Shown: positions 32,994 through 41,861 of the stretch, in pieces
How positions within the stretch are numbered: position 1 is the stretch's first letter
How the letters are laid out: each line of letters starts with the position of its first letter
DNA from: JAAUTS01 sp034440395
GTDB lineage: Bacteria > Verrucomicrobiota > Verrucomicrobiia > Methylacidiphilales > JAAUTS01
Reading direction: 5' to 3'
Length of the DNA stretch: 64,000 nucleotides
NCBI GenBank assembly: GCA_034440395.1
Contig: JAWXBW010000004.1
Coordinates: 1-64,000, forward strand
Notes under the pieces: model-generated
Database searches by the model: none
Seen by the model: only the letters and a program-made list of their open reading frames with translations
What the model was told of the DNA's origin: nothing
Position numbers and translations under genes: made by a program

Positions 32994-33971
32994 TTACCGT
33001 TCACCTTCTACCCGTATTTCTACACGACGGTTGCGCCCCTGTTCTTCCAGCGAACCACTTGGGTTTGCGATGGGCCTTGCTTCGCCGTAACCCTTAGAAT
33101 CAATGGAAGCGGCAGCAAGTGTGGAATGCGCCTTCAACCACTCGGCCACAGCTGTAGCCCGCGCTTGGCTAAGTTTTAAATTATAGGCCTCTTCACCAAT
33201 GGTGTCGCTGTGGCCTTCGACCGTAACATGAATTTTGATCGCACGATCTAAGGCGGTCGCAAGTTCATGGAGAGACTTTTCTGATTCAGGCTTCAATGTA
33301 GCGGAGTCAAAAGAAAAGAGCACATCACTAGAAAGGCGAATGAGGATGGGTTGCATAGCAGGCCGCTCCAGAGATCCTGGCGGGCGTAGTTTAACCAAGT
33401 CGTTTAACTCCGTTGCACTTGGGGCGCCCGCCATGGAGGATTGGCTATCTGAGCCGCCAGCCAAATTTGTTTGCAACAGCTTACTGCTTTCAGCTAAAGC
33501 CGCCGTGCTCGCCTCCGCCACCAGCGCCTGTGAGGCCTGCGGAATCCTGCCTTCTAAGGAAAGCGGTAAGGCGGAGAACGCGTCCACAGGCTGATCTACG
33601 CTAGCCGCACTGAGCGGAGTCGGGGAAGGATCACTAAGGCGTGGAGTAGGAATGGAGGGGGCTGAGAGAGAGCCAGAAAAGGCGGTAATTTGCTCGGGAG
33701 TAATTTCAAGCGGGTCCAGACTGGGTTTTGCACGTGAAGCCGTATTTTGATTGGGCTCTACCTCTAAAGATTTCGGGTCAATCGTCACTTTGTCTAAAGT
33801 AAATCTTTTTGGTTCTAAAGGATCAACCAAGGGTGCGCCGTAATCTAAGTAGACGCTCCGTAACCAGAGAAAAATGAGCGCGTGACAAAAGAGGGAAAGG
33901 ATCAAGGCCATGGCCAACCACGCCAGAAGCGGCTGGCGAGGTTGTTCTGCATGTGCGCTCGGACTGATCAT
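32994..33971 (-). CDS. TonB-like N-terminus joined to OmpA/MotB peptidoglycan-binding domain
   Basis: 325 aa. One N-terminal TM helix (about 16-34, LAMALILSLFCHALIF) puts the rest in the periplasm. A long low-complexity Pro/Ser/Ala linker (about 50-200) follows. The C-terminal OmpA domain (about 210-325) contains SFDSATLKPESEKSL, VEGHSDTIGEEAYNLKLSQARA and GYGEARPIANPS ... NRRVEIRV. The Asp and Arg that grip diaminopimelate in peptidoglycan are conserved (HSDT, NRRVE). The architecture suggests a wall anchor. It heads the operon with the MFS transporter and M32 peptidase. Confidence 0.8.
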   Translation of the reverse strand: MISPSAHAEQPRQPLLAWLAMALILSLFCHALIFLWLRSVYLDYGAPLVDPLEPKRFTLDKVTIDPKSLEVEPNQNTASRAKPSLDPLEITPEQITAFSGSLSAPSIPTPRLSDPSPTPLSAASVDQPVDAFSALPLSLEGRIPQASQALVAEASTAALAESSKLLQTNLAGGSDSQSSMAGAPSATELNDLVKLRPPGSLERPAMQPILIRLSSDVLFSFDSATLKPESEKSLHELATALDRAIKIHVTVEGHSDTIGEEAYNLKLSQARATAVAEWLKAHSTLAAASIDSKGYGEARPIANPSGSLEEQGRNRRVEIRVEGER

Positions 33972-34266
33972 GAGATAAGACTACTCCCTCACAGTACGTT
34001 GAGCAATCCTCTAAAAAAACCACCTGTGATTGATCTAGCTGATGACAGGAGTGTCTGCTTCCCTGTTGCCTCATTATTCTTTTAATCTAGTTTCACTGAT
34101 GGTTGTGGGGATAGGTAATGGGGTCCTCTATTATGAGGCAATGCACCTATCTCCACCTCCCCTTTCACCTTCCTTCGGTGTCCGCTTCAATGACGCAACA
34201 CGGGGGCAACACGTCACCCCTAAATTATTGTTGCCAAAGCATGACTACGCCGACTAAAGTAACTAT

Positions 34267-35319
34267 ATGGTTGGTTTAAACAGTTTTTTACGAAGTGTAA
34301 ATAAGTTTTGCATACTTATTCACACTGTTTTTTGTTTATCTGCAATCTCCGTATCGGCGGACACGGTGTTTTATTCTGATGACCCTAACAATGTTGCTTA
34401 TGATGACATAGGCCATTCGCTTAGAGACGTTTATGGCACTGACGCCCTAAACACTGGAGTCGTTGCGGAAGTTAATTATGGACTTTATCTTGTCAACGGG
34501 ACGGGAAATCAAAGCATCAATATGACTTTTTTGTATGATGATGGATCCTATCAATTTCAATTCGGTTACTATGAAGTTACGACAGCGTTACAGGCTCTGC
34601 CCTACAGTTCCGTCGCCGAAAAACAAGCATGGGCGAGGCAAGCCCTATCAACAGCAGTAGTGGTTTTCGTTGATCGCACTTCTGGATCCGCTCCTTCTGG
34701 TGCTACAATTGTGTCTACGGATGCGAATGACGTATATACGGCAGCTGTGAATGATCCTAATCGAAATCATGATACGGGAGTCGGTGATACTTATGCAGCG
34801 GATAGTAATGCCACCGTTACTCTTCAGGGTGGAAGGTATTATTCTTTTTTTATTATCCCTAATAATACATTAGTTAACTTTTTAGGCGATTTTACTGACA
34901 ATGGAGTTTACAACACTTTTGCGTTAGATGGCAACGGTACAGGAGCTTGGCCACTGTTTGCACAAAGCGAAGGAAACCCAGGCAATGGGACGGGTGGTTC
35001 GGGGGATGGATTAGACCAAGCTTTTACTTTTTTTGGAACGACGCGCAGCACGACAGCAAATGCGTTAGCTGCTACGGGCAATCCCAATTTTGCTCCGGAC
35101 CCAGGTTCGCCAGGTTCTTTAATAACTTTTGAGGATATTCGGAGAATTGGCGGAGCTGGAGATAATGATTTTAATGATATTCATTTTTATATCGATAACA
35201 CCAATTTAACTGGAATTGTCGTTCCCGAGCCTGAGACATGGGTCTGGACGGTTTTGTTGTTGGCACTAGTCGTGTTTCACGTCTGGCGTCGAAAAAAGTT
35301 AAAAACTCAAACCAATTGA
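34267..35319 (+). CDS. PEP-CTERM secreted protein with DUF4114 domain
   Basis: 350 aa. The N-terminus is a signal peptide (about 1-31). The middle is a Ser/Gly/Asn/Thr-rich beta protein. A DUF4114 signature, LITFEDIRR..GAGDNDFNDIHFYID, lies near 290-315 and looks like a Ca2+-binding region. The tail VPEPETWVWTVLLLALVVF...RRKK is a PEP-CTERM signal: VPEP motif, hydrophobic segment, then basic residues. Exosortase at 27555 is the expected processing enzyme. The final gene stop is followed with no gap by the next reading frame. Confidence 0.85.
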   Translation: MVGLNSFLRSVNKFCILIHTVFCLSAISVSADTVFYSDDPNNVAYDDIGHSLRDVYGTDALNTGVVAEVNYGLYLVNGTGNQSINMTFLYDDGSYQFQFGYYEVTTALQALPYSSVAEKQAWARQALSTAVVVFVDRTSGSAPSGATIVSTDANDVYTAAVNDPNRNHDTGVGDTYAADSNATVTLQGGRYYSFFIIPNNTLVNFLGDFTDNGVYNTFALDGNGTGAWPLFAQSEGNPGNGTGGSGDGLDQAFTFFGTTRSTTANALAATGNPNFAPDPGSPGSLITFEDIRRIGGAGDNDFNDIHFYIDNTNLTGIVVPEPETWVWTVLLLALVVFHVWRRKKLKTQTN

Positions 35320-35343
35320 GTGCCAGAATCGTTTAGAATCCTT

Positions 35344-36642
35344 ATGGTGGGACATAAAAAACTAGCTTACGTTCTTCTCTTTTTTTTGTTCTGTGGCTTT
35401 TTAGTTTGGATAAGTCCTAAAGCTTACAAAAAAGCGAAAAGCCTTAGGGCTACGAGTTTTGTCTATCAAGCAGAAAAGGCTATGGCCGCAGGTGATAAAC
35501 AACTTGCACTTGAGAGGCTTTTATTAGCACACAAAATGGCGCCCACAGAAGAGGCTGTGATTCGCGGTTTTGCACGTCATTATTTTTTAGAAAATAATTC
35601 TAAAAATATATTTCTTTGGATTGAGTTGGTTAATCGAAATAAAAATTCGACTCAGGATTGGGAAGGTCTATTTTATTCTGCCATCAAAGGAGAGAATAAA
35701 AGATTAGCCTATCGAGCTATTCAAGGCTTTAAGGCGGCGGAACCCAAAAACGAAAAAGTTAAAGTATTGGAATGTCGTCTTCTCCTAGAAGATAAGCGTT
35801 ACAATCTAGCCGTCGTCGTCGCTCGCTCAATTACTGATCTAAGTAAAATCAATGAAAATGATTTATTGTTTGTCTATGAAATTTTACTAAATGGAACAGG
35901 AGAAGAACAAAAAAAATCTCTGATCTGGTTGGAAAATGAGATTTTAAAAGACGATATATCAGGCTTGTCGGCAGCCGTAATTTTGTCGCGCTACAATTTT
36001 AAAAGAGGTGTTTTTAACCAGATTTTGATTAAACGATTGCAGGAACATCCTTTATCGAGTTTTGAGTTTAAGATTCTAGCTCAGTCGTTCATTATTCAAG
36101 CCATGCCGTCTGGTAATCTTGAGAAAAGGAAGGCTTGGGAAGCTTTTGCTGAAGAGTTAAATGATAAAGATCGCTATTATTTAGTGCGCTGGTTTTTAAA
36201 TAATGGACGGCTGGATTTAGCTCAAGGGCTGATAAAAGATAAAGAAATTTTCCAAACTAAAAGCGTGGCGGGAATTTATGTCGATATTTTAGGGGCAGAG
36301 AGAAAATGGGAGGATCTCGTGTTATTTTTAAAGGATAAAAAAAATCCTTTGGATGATTTTTTGATAAAATTATATCTATGCCGTGCTTATTTTGAACTCG
36401 GTCAGAAGGAGCTATACGAACTACAGTGGAACCTACTTTTATACACTCCCAGATTATCGCCCGACGCTTTCAGTTACATTGCCAACTATGCTGCAGTGTT
36501 GGGATGGGATGAAAAAGTAAAAGAAGTCTGTAAAATTTTGATGTCGAATAGTCAGACAAAGCACCTAGGCAGCAATGCGCTGAAAATGCTGGAATGGCGC
36601 AGAGCGCAAAGTAAAGAAAATGAAAAAATAAGCGGGCACTAG
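35344..36642 (+). CDS. TPR-like membrane-anchored protein, AT-rich
   Basis: 432 aa from the ATG at 35344; a GTG at 35320 lies directly against the previous stop and is the alternative. One N-terminal TM helix (about 9-25, VLLFFLFCGFLVWI) is followed by an all-helical repeat region with TPR-like periodicity, e.g. AEKAMAAGDKQLALERLLLAHKMAP near 40. The sequence is richer in A/T than its neighbours, with many Lys, Ile and Asn, which suggests transfer or relaxed constraint. It pairs with the PEP-CTERM gene, so a role in export or surface display is plausible. I do not recognise a family. Confidence 0.65.
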   Translation: MVGHKKLAYVLLFFLFCGFLVWISPKAYKKAKSLRATSFVYQAEKAMAAGDKQLALERLLLAHKMAPTEEAVIRGFARHYFLENNSKNIFLWIELVNRNKNSTQDWEGLFYSAIKGENKRLAYRAIQGFKAAEPKNEKVKVLECRLLLEDKRYNLAVVVARSITDLSKINENDLLFVYEILLNGTGEEQKKSLIWLENEILKDDISGLSAAVILSRYNFKRGVFNQILIKRLQEHPLSSFEFKILAQSFIIQAMPSGNLEKRKAWEAFAEELNDKDRYYLVRWFLNNGRLDLAQGLIKDKEIFQTKSVAGIYVDILGAERKWEDLVLFLKDKKNPLDDFLIKLYLCRAYFELGQKELYELQWNLLLYTPRLSPDAFSYIANYAAVLGWDEKVKEVCKILMSNSQTKHLGSNALKMLEWRRAQSKENEKISGH

Positions 36643-36699
36643 TTGGAATCGATCCTTTAAGCAGGGAGTGGAAATAGAGAGGCTTTACTTTAGCATTCC

Positions 36700-36717
36700 G
36701 CAGTCGTGAAAGACTGC
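36700..36717 (+). terminator. Hairpin after the TPR-like gene
   Basis: GCAGTC/GACTGC is a perfect 6-bp stem with a GTGAAA loop, followed by TTAAAC. The stem stands 57 bp after the TPR-like stop and 55 bp before the dead antitoxin. The weak U-run makes it a modest terminator. Confidence 0.35.
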
Positions 36718-36772
36718 TTAAACACCTTTGCCGGCGTTTGACAGATAAAACTGGCCATTGAAACTAGTCACT

Positions 36773-36997
36773 ATGAGAATGGCGGCAACTGAGTTCAAGG
36801 CGAAATGTCTGGAGATGTTGGATCGTGTCAACCGCACCGGCGGGGAATTGGTTATCTCAAAACATGGCAAGCCTGTGGCACGCCTTATTGGAGAGCATGA
36901 CGCAAAGCCTTGGTTGGCCTTGCGCGGGTAAGGCCATTTTGTGGGAGATCCCTTCGCTCCGGTCGTAGCTGAATCTGATATTGAAGCTTTAAAATGA
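36773..36997 (+). pseudogene. Phd/YefM-type antitoxin, broken by an in-frame TAA
   Basis: The reading frame from the ATG at 36773 gives AATEFKAKCLEMLDRVNR, ELVISKHGKPVARL and PWLALRG, then TAA at 36929-36931. The same frame continues past the stop with GHFVGDPFAPVVAESDIEAL and ends at TGA 36995-36997, exactly overlapping the ATG of the toxin remnant. Antitoxins of this family normally read straight through this region (GDPFAPVVAESDIEALK). One nonsense mutation therefore removes the C-terminal, toxin-binding part. The DNA-binding N-terminus could still be made (52 aa). Confidence 0.8.
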
Positions 36998-37242
36998 ATG
37001 CCGCTCCTCTTTTGGATACCCATATCTGGTTATGGTGGCTACTCGGCGATTCTTCCTTAAAAGGAAAAGAAAAATCAAGCCTCGATGAATTTGATTCTCA
37101 GACGCGCCCCTTTCTCTGCGATGTAAGTATTTGCGAAGCCGCCCTTGCTGCGGCAGCGCAAGCGCATGGGCTTCGGTTAGCCACTCGAGGTGATAGAATC
37201 CGTAAATCCCGATTAGTCGCACTCTGGAAGCCTTCTATTTAA
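36994..37242 (+). pseudogene. VapC/PilT-type PIN toxin with internal deletion
   Basis: 82 aa where 125-130 is normal. It begins like a typical PIN toxin (PLLDTHIWLWWLLGD, first catalytic Asp) and continues to RPFLCDVSICEAA. Then it jumps directly to the family's C-terminal end, AHGLRLATRGDRIRKSRLVALWKP. The central ~45 residues with the other catalytic Glu/Asp residues are missing. With the broken antitoxin upstream (ATGA overlap kept), this is a dead toxin-antitoxin module. Confidence 0.8.
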
Positions 37243-37365
37243 TGTAGGTCAGACTTTTAAAGGAATGGTTTTAGCTGAATGTGTTCTTCTTGTGAGAACT
37301 TCTAATTCTAGGATGCTGGAAAACGAGTTGCGTAACCTTGACCGTCTCACTATGTTGGCAAATTA

Positions 37366-40119
37366 ATGTCAGCTCATTTAGAAAAAGTCCTCCGGCACGC
37401 CGAAGCGAAATTAATCAATCTCGCTCAGAGTAGCCCGACCGACCTTTTAGATCTTTACCGGAATTTTTTAAAAGTGGAAGAGCAACGCCTACGTATGGCT
37501 CACAGGGCAGGGGAAGGTGGCCTGAGCTTTACCAAGAAACGAGCGGACGTGATCGATGTGGTGCTGCAACATCTTTTTCGCAATTCCTTGCACAATGCGT
37601 CCAAAGCCCATGACGTTCAGGTAGAGGCTATCCGGATTGCCTTAGTTGCCACGGGTGGTTATGGGCGTGGTCAACTAGCACCGTGCAGTGATATAGATGT
37701 ACTCTTTTTGTATGATAAACAACCGACCAAATCTGCGGAGGCTCGGTTCGTCACGGACGCAATCGAACAGGTTCTCTACGTTCTATGGGACGTGGGATTA
37801 AAGGTAGGCCATGCCAGTCGCGATTTGGAACAAGCCATTCAACAGGGACGTGAAGACTTACAAACAAGAACGGCTTTATTAGAGTCGCGTTTATTGATTG
37901 GTTCTGAGCCGTTGTTTGAGGATTTTCAACGCCGTTTTAAACGAATCTGCGTCAACGGGAATGAACATGCTTATGGTCAGTGGAGATTAGAGGATCAGAT
38001 AAACCGCCATAAGAAAGCGGGCAACACTGTTTTCTTACAAGAGCCTAATGTTAAAAGCGGCTGTGGGGGTTTGCGGGATTACCATAACTTGATTTGGATG
38101 GCCATGAGTCTTAAGGGAGTCGATTCAACGCTGGGCTTACAAGAAGAAGGATTTATCACGGCTAGTGATAGGAAAAAGCTGGATCAAGCATACGATTTTT
38201 TATTGCGGGTGAGAAATGATCTTCATTTTATTCAAAATCGTGGTGGAGACGTGTTGACGCTGTCTCTGCAAAAAGATGTAGCGAACTCCTTAGGCTATTC
38301 CAATAAAAAGCTGCTGCGCCGGATTGAGGACATGATGCGTGACTACTATCAACACAGCCGCAATTTGTATTTGATCGCCAACGCGCACGCGCGGCGTATG
38401 GCGGGACAAAGTAGTTCGAAGCGGGGTGCCTTTTGGAATATCTTACCTCACCATGCTAAGGATCAGGAGTTGATTGATGGCTTCATCTTGGAAAACGGTG
38501 AGCTATCAGCGGAGCATAAAACGATTTTTTCCGATGACCCCGTTCGGATGGTACGAGTCTTTCAGATCATGCAAAAGCGAAATGCTGTGCTCAGCCCCGA
38601 TTTAGAAAATATGATGCGAGCGCGTCTGGGCATGGTGACACGGAAGTTTCTTTGGTTACCTGAAGTGCGGGAGATGATGTTGGACATCATGCGGCAAAAA
38701 GGGCGGGTCGGTCGCGTGGTGAGGAAGATGCATGAGCTAGGGATTTTCGGTAGTTTAATTCCAGAATTTGCTCCGCTCACTTGTTTAGTTCAGCATGAGT
38801 TTTATCATCGCTACACGGCAGATGAGCATACGATTGTTTGTATTGAACATCTAGATCGTGTCCTGGAAGAGGAGGCGGAGCCTTATGTTAAATACCGTAA
38901 AATTTTTCTGGATTGCGCTAAGCCAGAAATTCTTTATCTAGCTTTAATTTTGCACGACACGGGTAAATCAGCGAACAGCCAAGATCACAGCCAGCTCAGC
39001 ACGCAGCTAGCCGTGCGCTTCGCTCGGCGCATGAGGTTAAATGGAAGAGATTTACAGAACCTTAGTTTTTTAGTGGATCATCACATGAGTCTCACGGAAT
39101 TCGCTCTACGCCGCAATTTAGATGATCCTAAAACGATTCATGATTTTGCCCGCATCGTAAAGGATCAAGAGCGGTTGGATTTGCTCATGCTCATGACCTT
39201 TGCCGATGTGCAGGGCATTGGTGATTCTTCATGGTCGAATTGGAAGGAAGGTTTGGTCTGGAACTTGTACTTCTCGACTCGTGATGTTTTACATGACGAG
39301 GTAGAATTTTTACGTAAGGCTGAACTTGCCCGCAAGGAGTTAAAAACACGCGTGGCGGATCGTTTATCTAAGCAGGTCGATCCCGCAGAACACGAAGCTC
39401 ATTTTGCGGCGTTGCCGGGAAACTATTTTAGCTACTCTTCTGAAAATCAAATCATCAATGATATCGAACTAGTTCACGAGTTTTTCGTTAAGCAGTTGGA
39501 TCCAACGGGAAACCCTTTGATACCTGCGATCCGTTGGGAAAATAAAGTGCGAGAAGATCATAGCGTGGTCTCCGTCGTGACTTGGGATAGAGACCTATTA
39601 TTCTCAAAAATTGCGGGCTCGTTTGCGGTTGCAGGACTAAATATTTTAAGTGCCAGTATTTGGACACGGGAAGATCACATCGTCATTGATACCTTCCAAG
39701 TATGCACCCATCAACTTGGAGCGGCGACGCACCCCTTAGACAGACAGAAATTTGAAGAGGCTCTGAATAACAGCTTGACCGATCCAGCTTATGACCTAGC
39801 GAAAGAATTAAGCCGACTTAAAAATGTGAGTAGGCTTCCTGTTGACGAGGAACTAGTGTCCTTAGCTCTAGGTATCGACAATGAAACTTCTGATCAACAC
39901 ACACTACTACACGTCAAAGCCACGGACAGGATCGGGATCTTGTACCGCATCTCCTGCTGCTTAGCGGCAAATAATGTGTCCGTTGTGGGGGCTCGCATTG
40001 CCACAGAAAAAGGTGCGGCATTAGACACTTTTTACCTTGTAGATGCACAAGGACAAAAAATCTCAGACCTTACCTTGAAGAAACGTTTATTGAGATGCCT
40101 TAACCTCATTTGGGAGTAA
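37366..40119 (+). CDS. glnD: PII uridylyltransferase / uridylyl-removing enzyme
   Basis: 917 aa, the expected length. GlnD is the glutamine sensor that modifies PII. The nucleotidyltransferase domain has GGYGRGQLAPCSDIDVL near 102, carrying the catalytic Asp pair. The GlnD-PII-UTase block includes VKSGCGGLRDYHNLIW. The HD domain includes YHRYTADEHT, LILHDTGKS near 525 and VDHHMSLTEFALRR. Two C-terminal ACT domains read RDLLFSKIAGSFAVAG and LLHVKATDRIGILYRISC. The start overlaps a short upstream reading frame by one base (TAATG). Next to it is a soluble histidine kinase, which fits nitrogen control. No PII gene is in the window. Confidence 0.93.
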   Translation: MSAHLEKVLRHAEAKLINLAQSSPTDLLDLYRNFLKVEEQRLRMAHRAGEGGLSFTKKRADVIDVVLQHLFRNSLHNASKAHDVQVEAIRIALVATGGYGRGQLAPCSDIDVLFLYDKQPTKSAEARFVTDAIEQVLYVLWDVGLKVGHASRDLEQAIQQGREDLQTRTALLESRLLIGSEPLFEDFQRRFKRICVNGNEHAYGQWRLEDQINRHKKAGNTVFLQEPNVKSGCGGLRDYHNLIWMAMSLKGVDSTLGLQEEGFITASDRKKLDQAYDFLLRVRNDLHFIQNRGGDVLTLSLQKDVANSLGYSNKKLLRRIEDMMRDYYQHSRNLYLIANAHARRMAGQSSSKRGAFWNILPHHAKDQELIDGFILENGELSAEHKTIFSDDPVRMVRVFQIMQKRNAVLSPDLENMMRARLGMVTRKFLWLPEVREMMLDIMRQKGRVGRVVRKMHELGIFGSLIPEFAPLTCLVQHEFYHRYTADEHTIVCIEHLDRVLEEEAEPYVKYRKIFLDCAKPEILYLALILHDTGKSANSQDHSQLSTQLAVRFARRMRLNGRDLQNLSFLVDHHMSLTEFALRRNLDDPKTIHDFARIVKDQERLDLLMLMTFADVQGIGDSSWSNWKEGLVWNLYFSTRDVLHDEVEFLRKAELARKELKTRVADRLSKQVDPAEHEAHFAALPGNYFSYSSENQIINDIELVHEFFVKQLDPTGNPLIPAIRWENKVREDHSVVSVVTWDRDLLFSKIAGSFAVAGLNILSASIWTREDHIVIDTFQVCTHQLGAATHPLDRQKFEEALNNSLTDPAYDLAKELSRLKNVSRLPVDEELVSLALGIDNETSDQHTLLHVKATDRIGILYRISCCLAANNVSVVGARIATEKGAALDTFYLVDAQGQKISDLTLKKRLLRCLNLIWE

Positions 40120-40131
40120 GTATCACCCTTT

Positions 40132-41799
40132 ATGAAGTCAGAACTTTCTAACCGCAACATCAGTGCGCTGCTTGACCCACAAGGGTTGCTTAAACATGTA
40201 TTAACAGTGGCGGTTAAGTCTGTGCAGGGTGGTAGCGGCTCTCTTATGCTGCTTAATCCAAACACGGGATCCTTGGATATCGAAGCTTCCATGGGATTAA
40301 ATCAAATGGCGCGCCGCACAAAGTTACGGGTGGGTGAGGGCGTGACGGGGTGGGTCGCTAGCACGGGAAAACTTCTTCGACTCAATGATGTGCAAGCAGA
40401 CCGTCGCTACATTCCTCTGGACAAAAAAGTTCAGTCAGAAATAGCCGTGCCCATTAATTTGCGCGGGCAAGTCGTAGGTATCCTGAATATCGACAGCAAT
40501 AAAAAAAATGCGTTCACGGATCAGCACGAAAAAGTATTGACCCAACTAGCCATGGACGCCTCGACATGGATCAGCTTGGCTTGGGAAATTAATCAACTCC
40601 GCGTCAAAGGAGATCAACTAGGGACTCTTGTGGACATGGGGCAGGTTATAATTTCTGAGGATGATGAGGCGAGCGTGCTGCAACGCATTACTCGTGATGC
40701 CTGCAAATTAATGAAAGCGCGGATGAGTTCTCTTATGCTCTTGGATGAAACGGGTAAGGAGTTGATTCTAAAAGCGTGGCATGGAGCATCCTCTGCCTAT
40801 GTTAAAAAGCCTAACCTACGCGTGGAGGAATCTTTAGTCGGCGTCGTGATCAACCGCCTCAAGCCACTAGCTGTTTTAAATGTGCAAGAAAATCAGCGCT
40901 TCCAGCACACCGAGCTAGCCAAGCGTGAACATCTGACGTCGTTGTTAGCCGTGCCGTTAGAATTTCAAAAAAAAGCTCTTGGGGTTCTTTGTATCTACAC
41001 TGAAGACATCCATCGTTTCTCAAATGAGGAGATCAGACTTCTCACTGCCATGGCCGGGTTATCCTCCGTCGCCATAGCCAAGGCGCAACTTTTACAACGT
41101 GTCGTGCAGGTAGAGGAAAGCTTAAAAGCCACGGAGCGACTATCGGCTTTAGGCTGGCTGGCAGCCGAGATTGCACATGAAATTCGCAACCCTCTCACGG
41201 TGGTGCAGATGGTCTTCCATTCCATGATGCAGGAGTTGAAGTTAAGCGGCGGTCATGCCCGGGATGCTGCTCTGATTGAATCTAAGATGACGCACATGAA
41301 TAAAATCTTGGATCAAGTCTTAACCTTTGCCCGCTCCTCGGAACCTGTCATGGAGGATCTAGATGTTAATAGTATGCTGGACGACATTTTAATTCTCACC
41401 CGCCATAAATTAGCAGAACAAAAGATCGACATTCGTAAGCAACTCCCAGAAGACCCTCTAATCATGAAGGGCGATCGTTCCCAGTTAGAGCAAGCTATTT
41501 TAAATCTCGTCGTCAATGCCTGCCAAGCGATGCCTGATGGCGGCACTCTCAGCCTCAGCGCAGGAGTAAAGACGAGCGGTAAAAAACGTCTCATTGTCAT
41601 CGGTGTTCGGGACACTGGGGAGGGCATGTCTAAACAACGACAGGAAAGACTATTTCAACCCTTTCTCACCTATCGTAAAGGTGGCACGGGCTTAGGCCTA
41701 GCCTTAGTCAATAGAACGGTGCAAAGCCATAACGGGCAAATTACGGTTAAATCCAAATTGAAAAAAGGAACAGCCTTTGTCTTAAGTTTTCCTGCCTAA
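40132..41799 (+). CDS. Soluble sensor histidine kinase with two GAF domains
   Basis: 555 aa, no TM segment. GAF domain 1 (about 15-150; LRVGEGVTGWVASTGKLLRL) and GAF domain 2 (about 180-325; RVEESLVGVVINRLKPL) precede a HisKA domain with the phosphorylated His349 in AAEIAHEIRNPLTVVQM. The HATPase part has N box LEQAILNLVVNACQAMPDGG, G1 DTGEGMS and G2 GGTGLGLAL. Cytosolic GAF kinases read intracellular signals. No response regulator is adjacent. It starts 12 bp after glnD, so it may take part in nitrogen regulation, as NtrB does (inference). Confidence 0.9.
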   Translation: MKSELSNRNISALLDPQGLLKHVLTVAVKSVQGGSGSLMLLNPNTGSLDIEASMGLNQMARRTKLRVGEGVTGWVASTGKLLRLNDVQADRRYIPLDKKVQSEIAVPINLRGQVVGILNIDSNKKNAFTDQHEKVLTQLAMDASTWISLAWEINQLRVKGDQLGTLVDMGQVIISEDDEASVLQRITRDACKLMKARMSSLMLLDETGKELILKAWHGASSAYVKKPNLRVEESLVGVVINRLKPLAVLNVQENQRFQHTELAKREHLTSLLAVPLEFQKKALGVLCIYTEDIHRFSNEEIRLLTAMAGLSSVAIAKAQLLQRVVQVEESLKATERLSALGWLAAEIAHEIRNPLTVVQMVFHSMMQELKLSGGHARDAALIESKMTHMNKILDQVLTFARSSEPVMEDLDVNSMLDDILILTRHKLAEQKIDIRKQLPEDPLIMKGDRSQLEQAILNLVVNACQAMPDGGTLSLSAGVKTSGKKRLIVIGVRDTGEGMSKQRQERLFQPFLTYRKGGTGLGLALVNRTVQSHNGQITVKSKLKKGTAFVLSFPA

Positions 41800-41861
41800 G
41801 GCGGGTGAAGGGAGTCGCCGCTACCCGATTAAAAGACTTAACTCAAAAAAGCTTTTGCTGG

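Noticed and set aside
34042..34257. 71-aa ORF upstream of the PEP-CTERM gene
   Set aside because: No recognisable features and no ribosome site; the 295-bp gap 33972-34266 looks non-coding, with nothing else seen in it.
37265..37366. 33-aa ORF whose TAA overlaps the glnD ATG
   Set aside because: The layout resembles a leader peptide, but there is no domain and the ribosome site abuts the ATG; not enough to call a gene.
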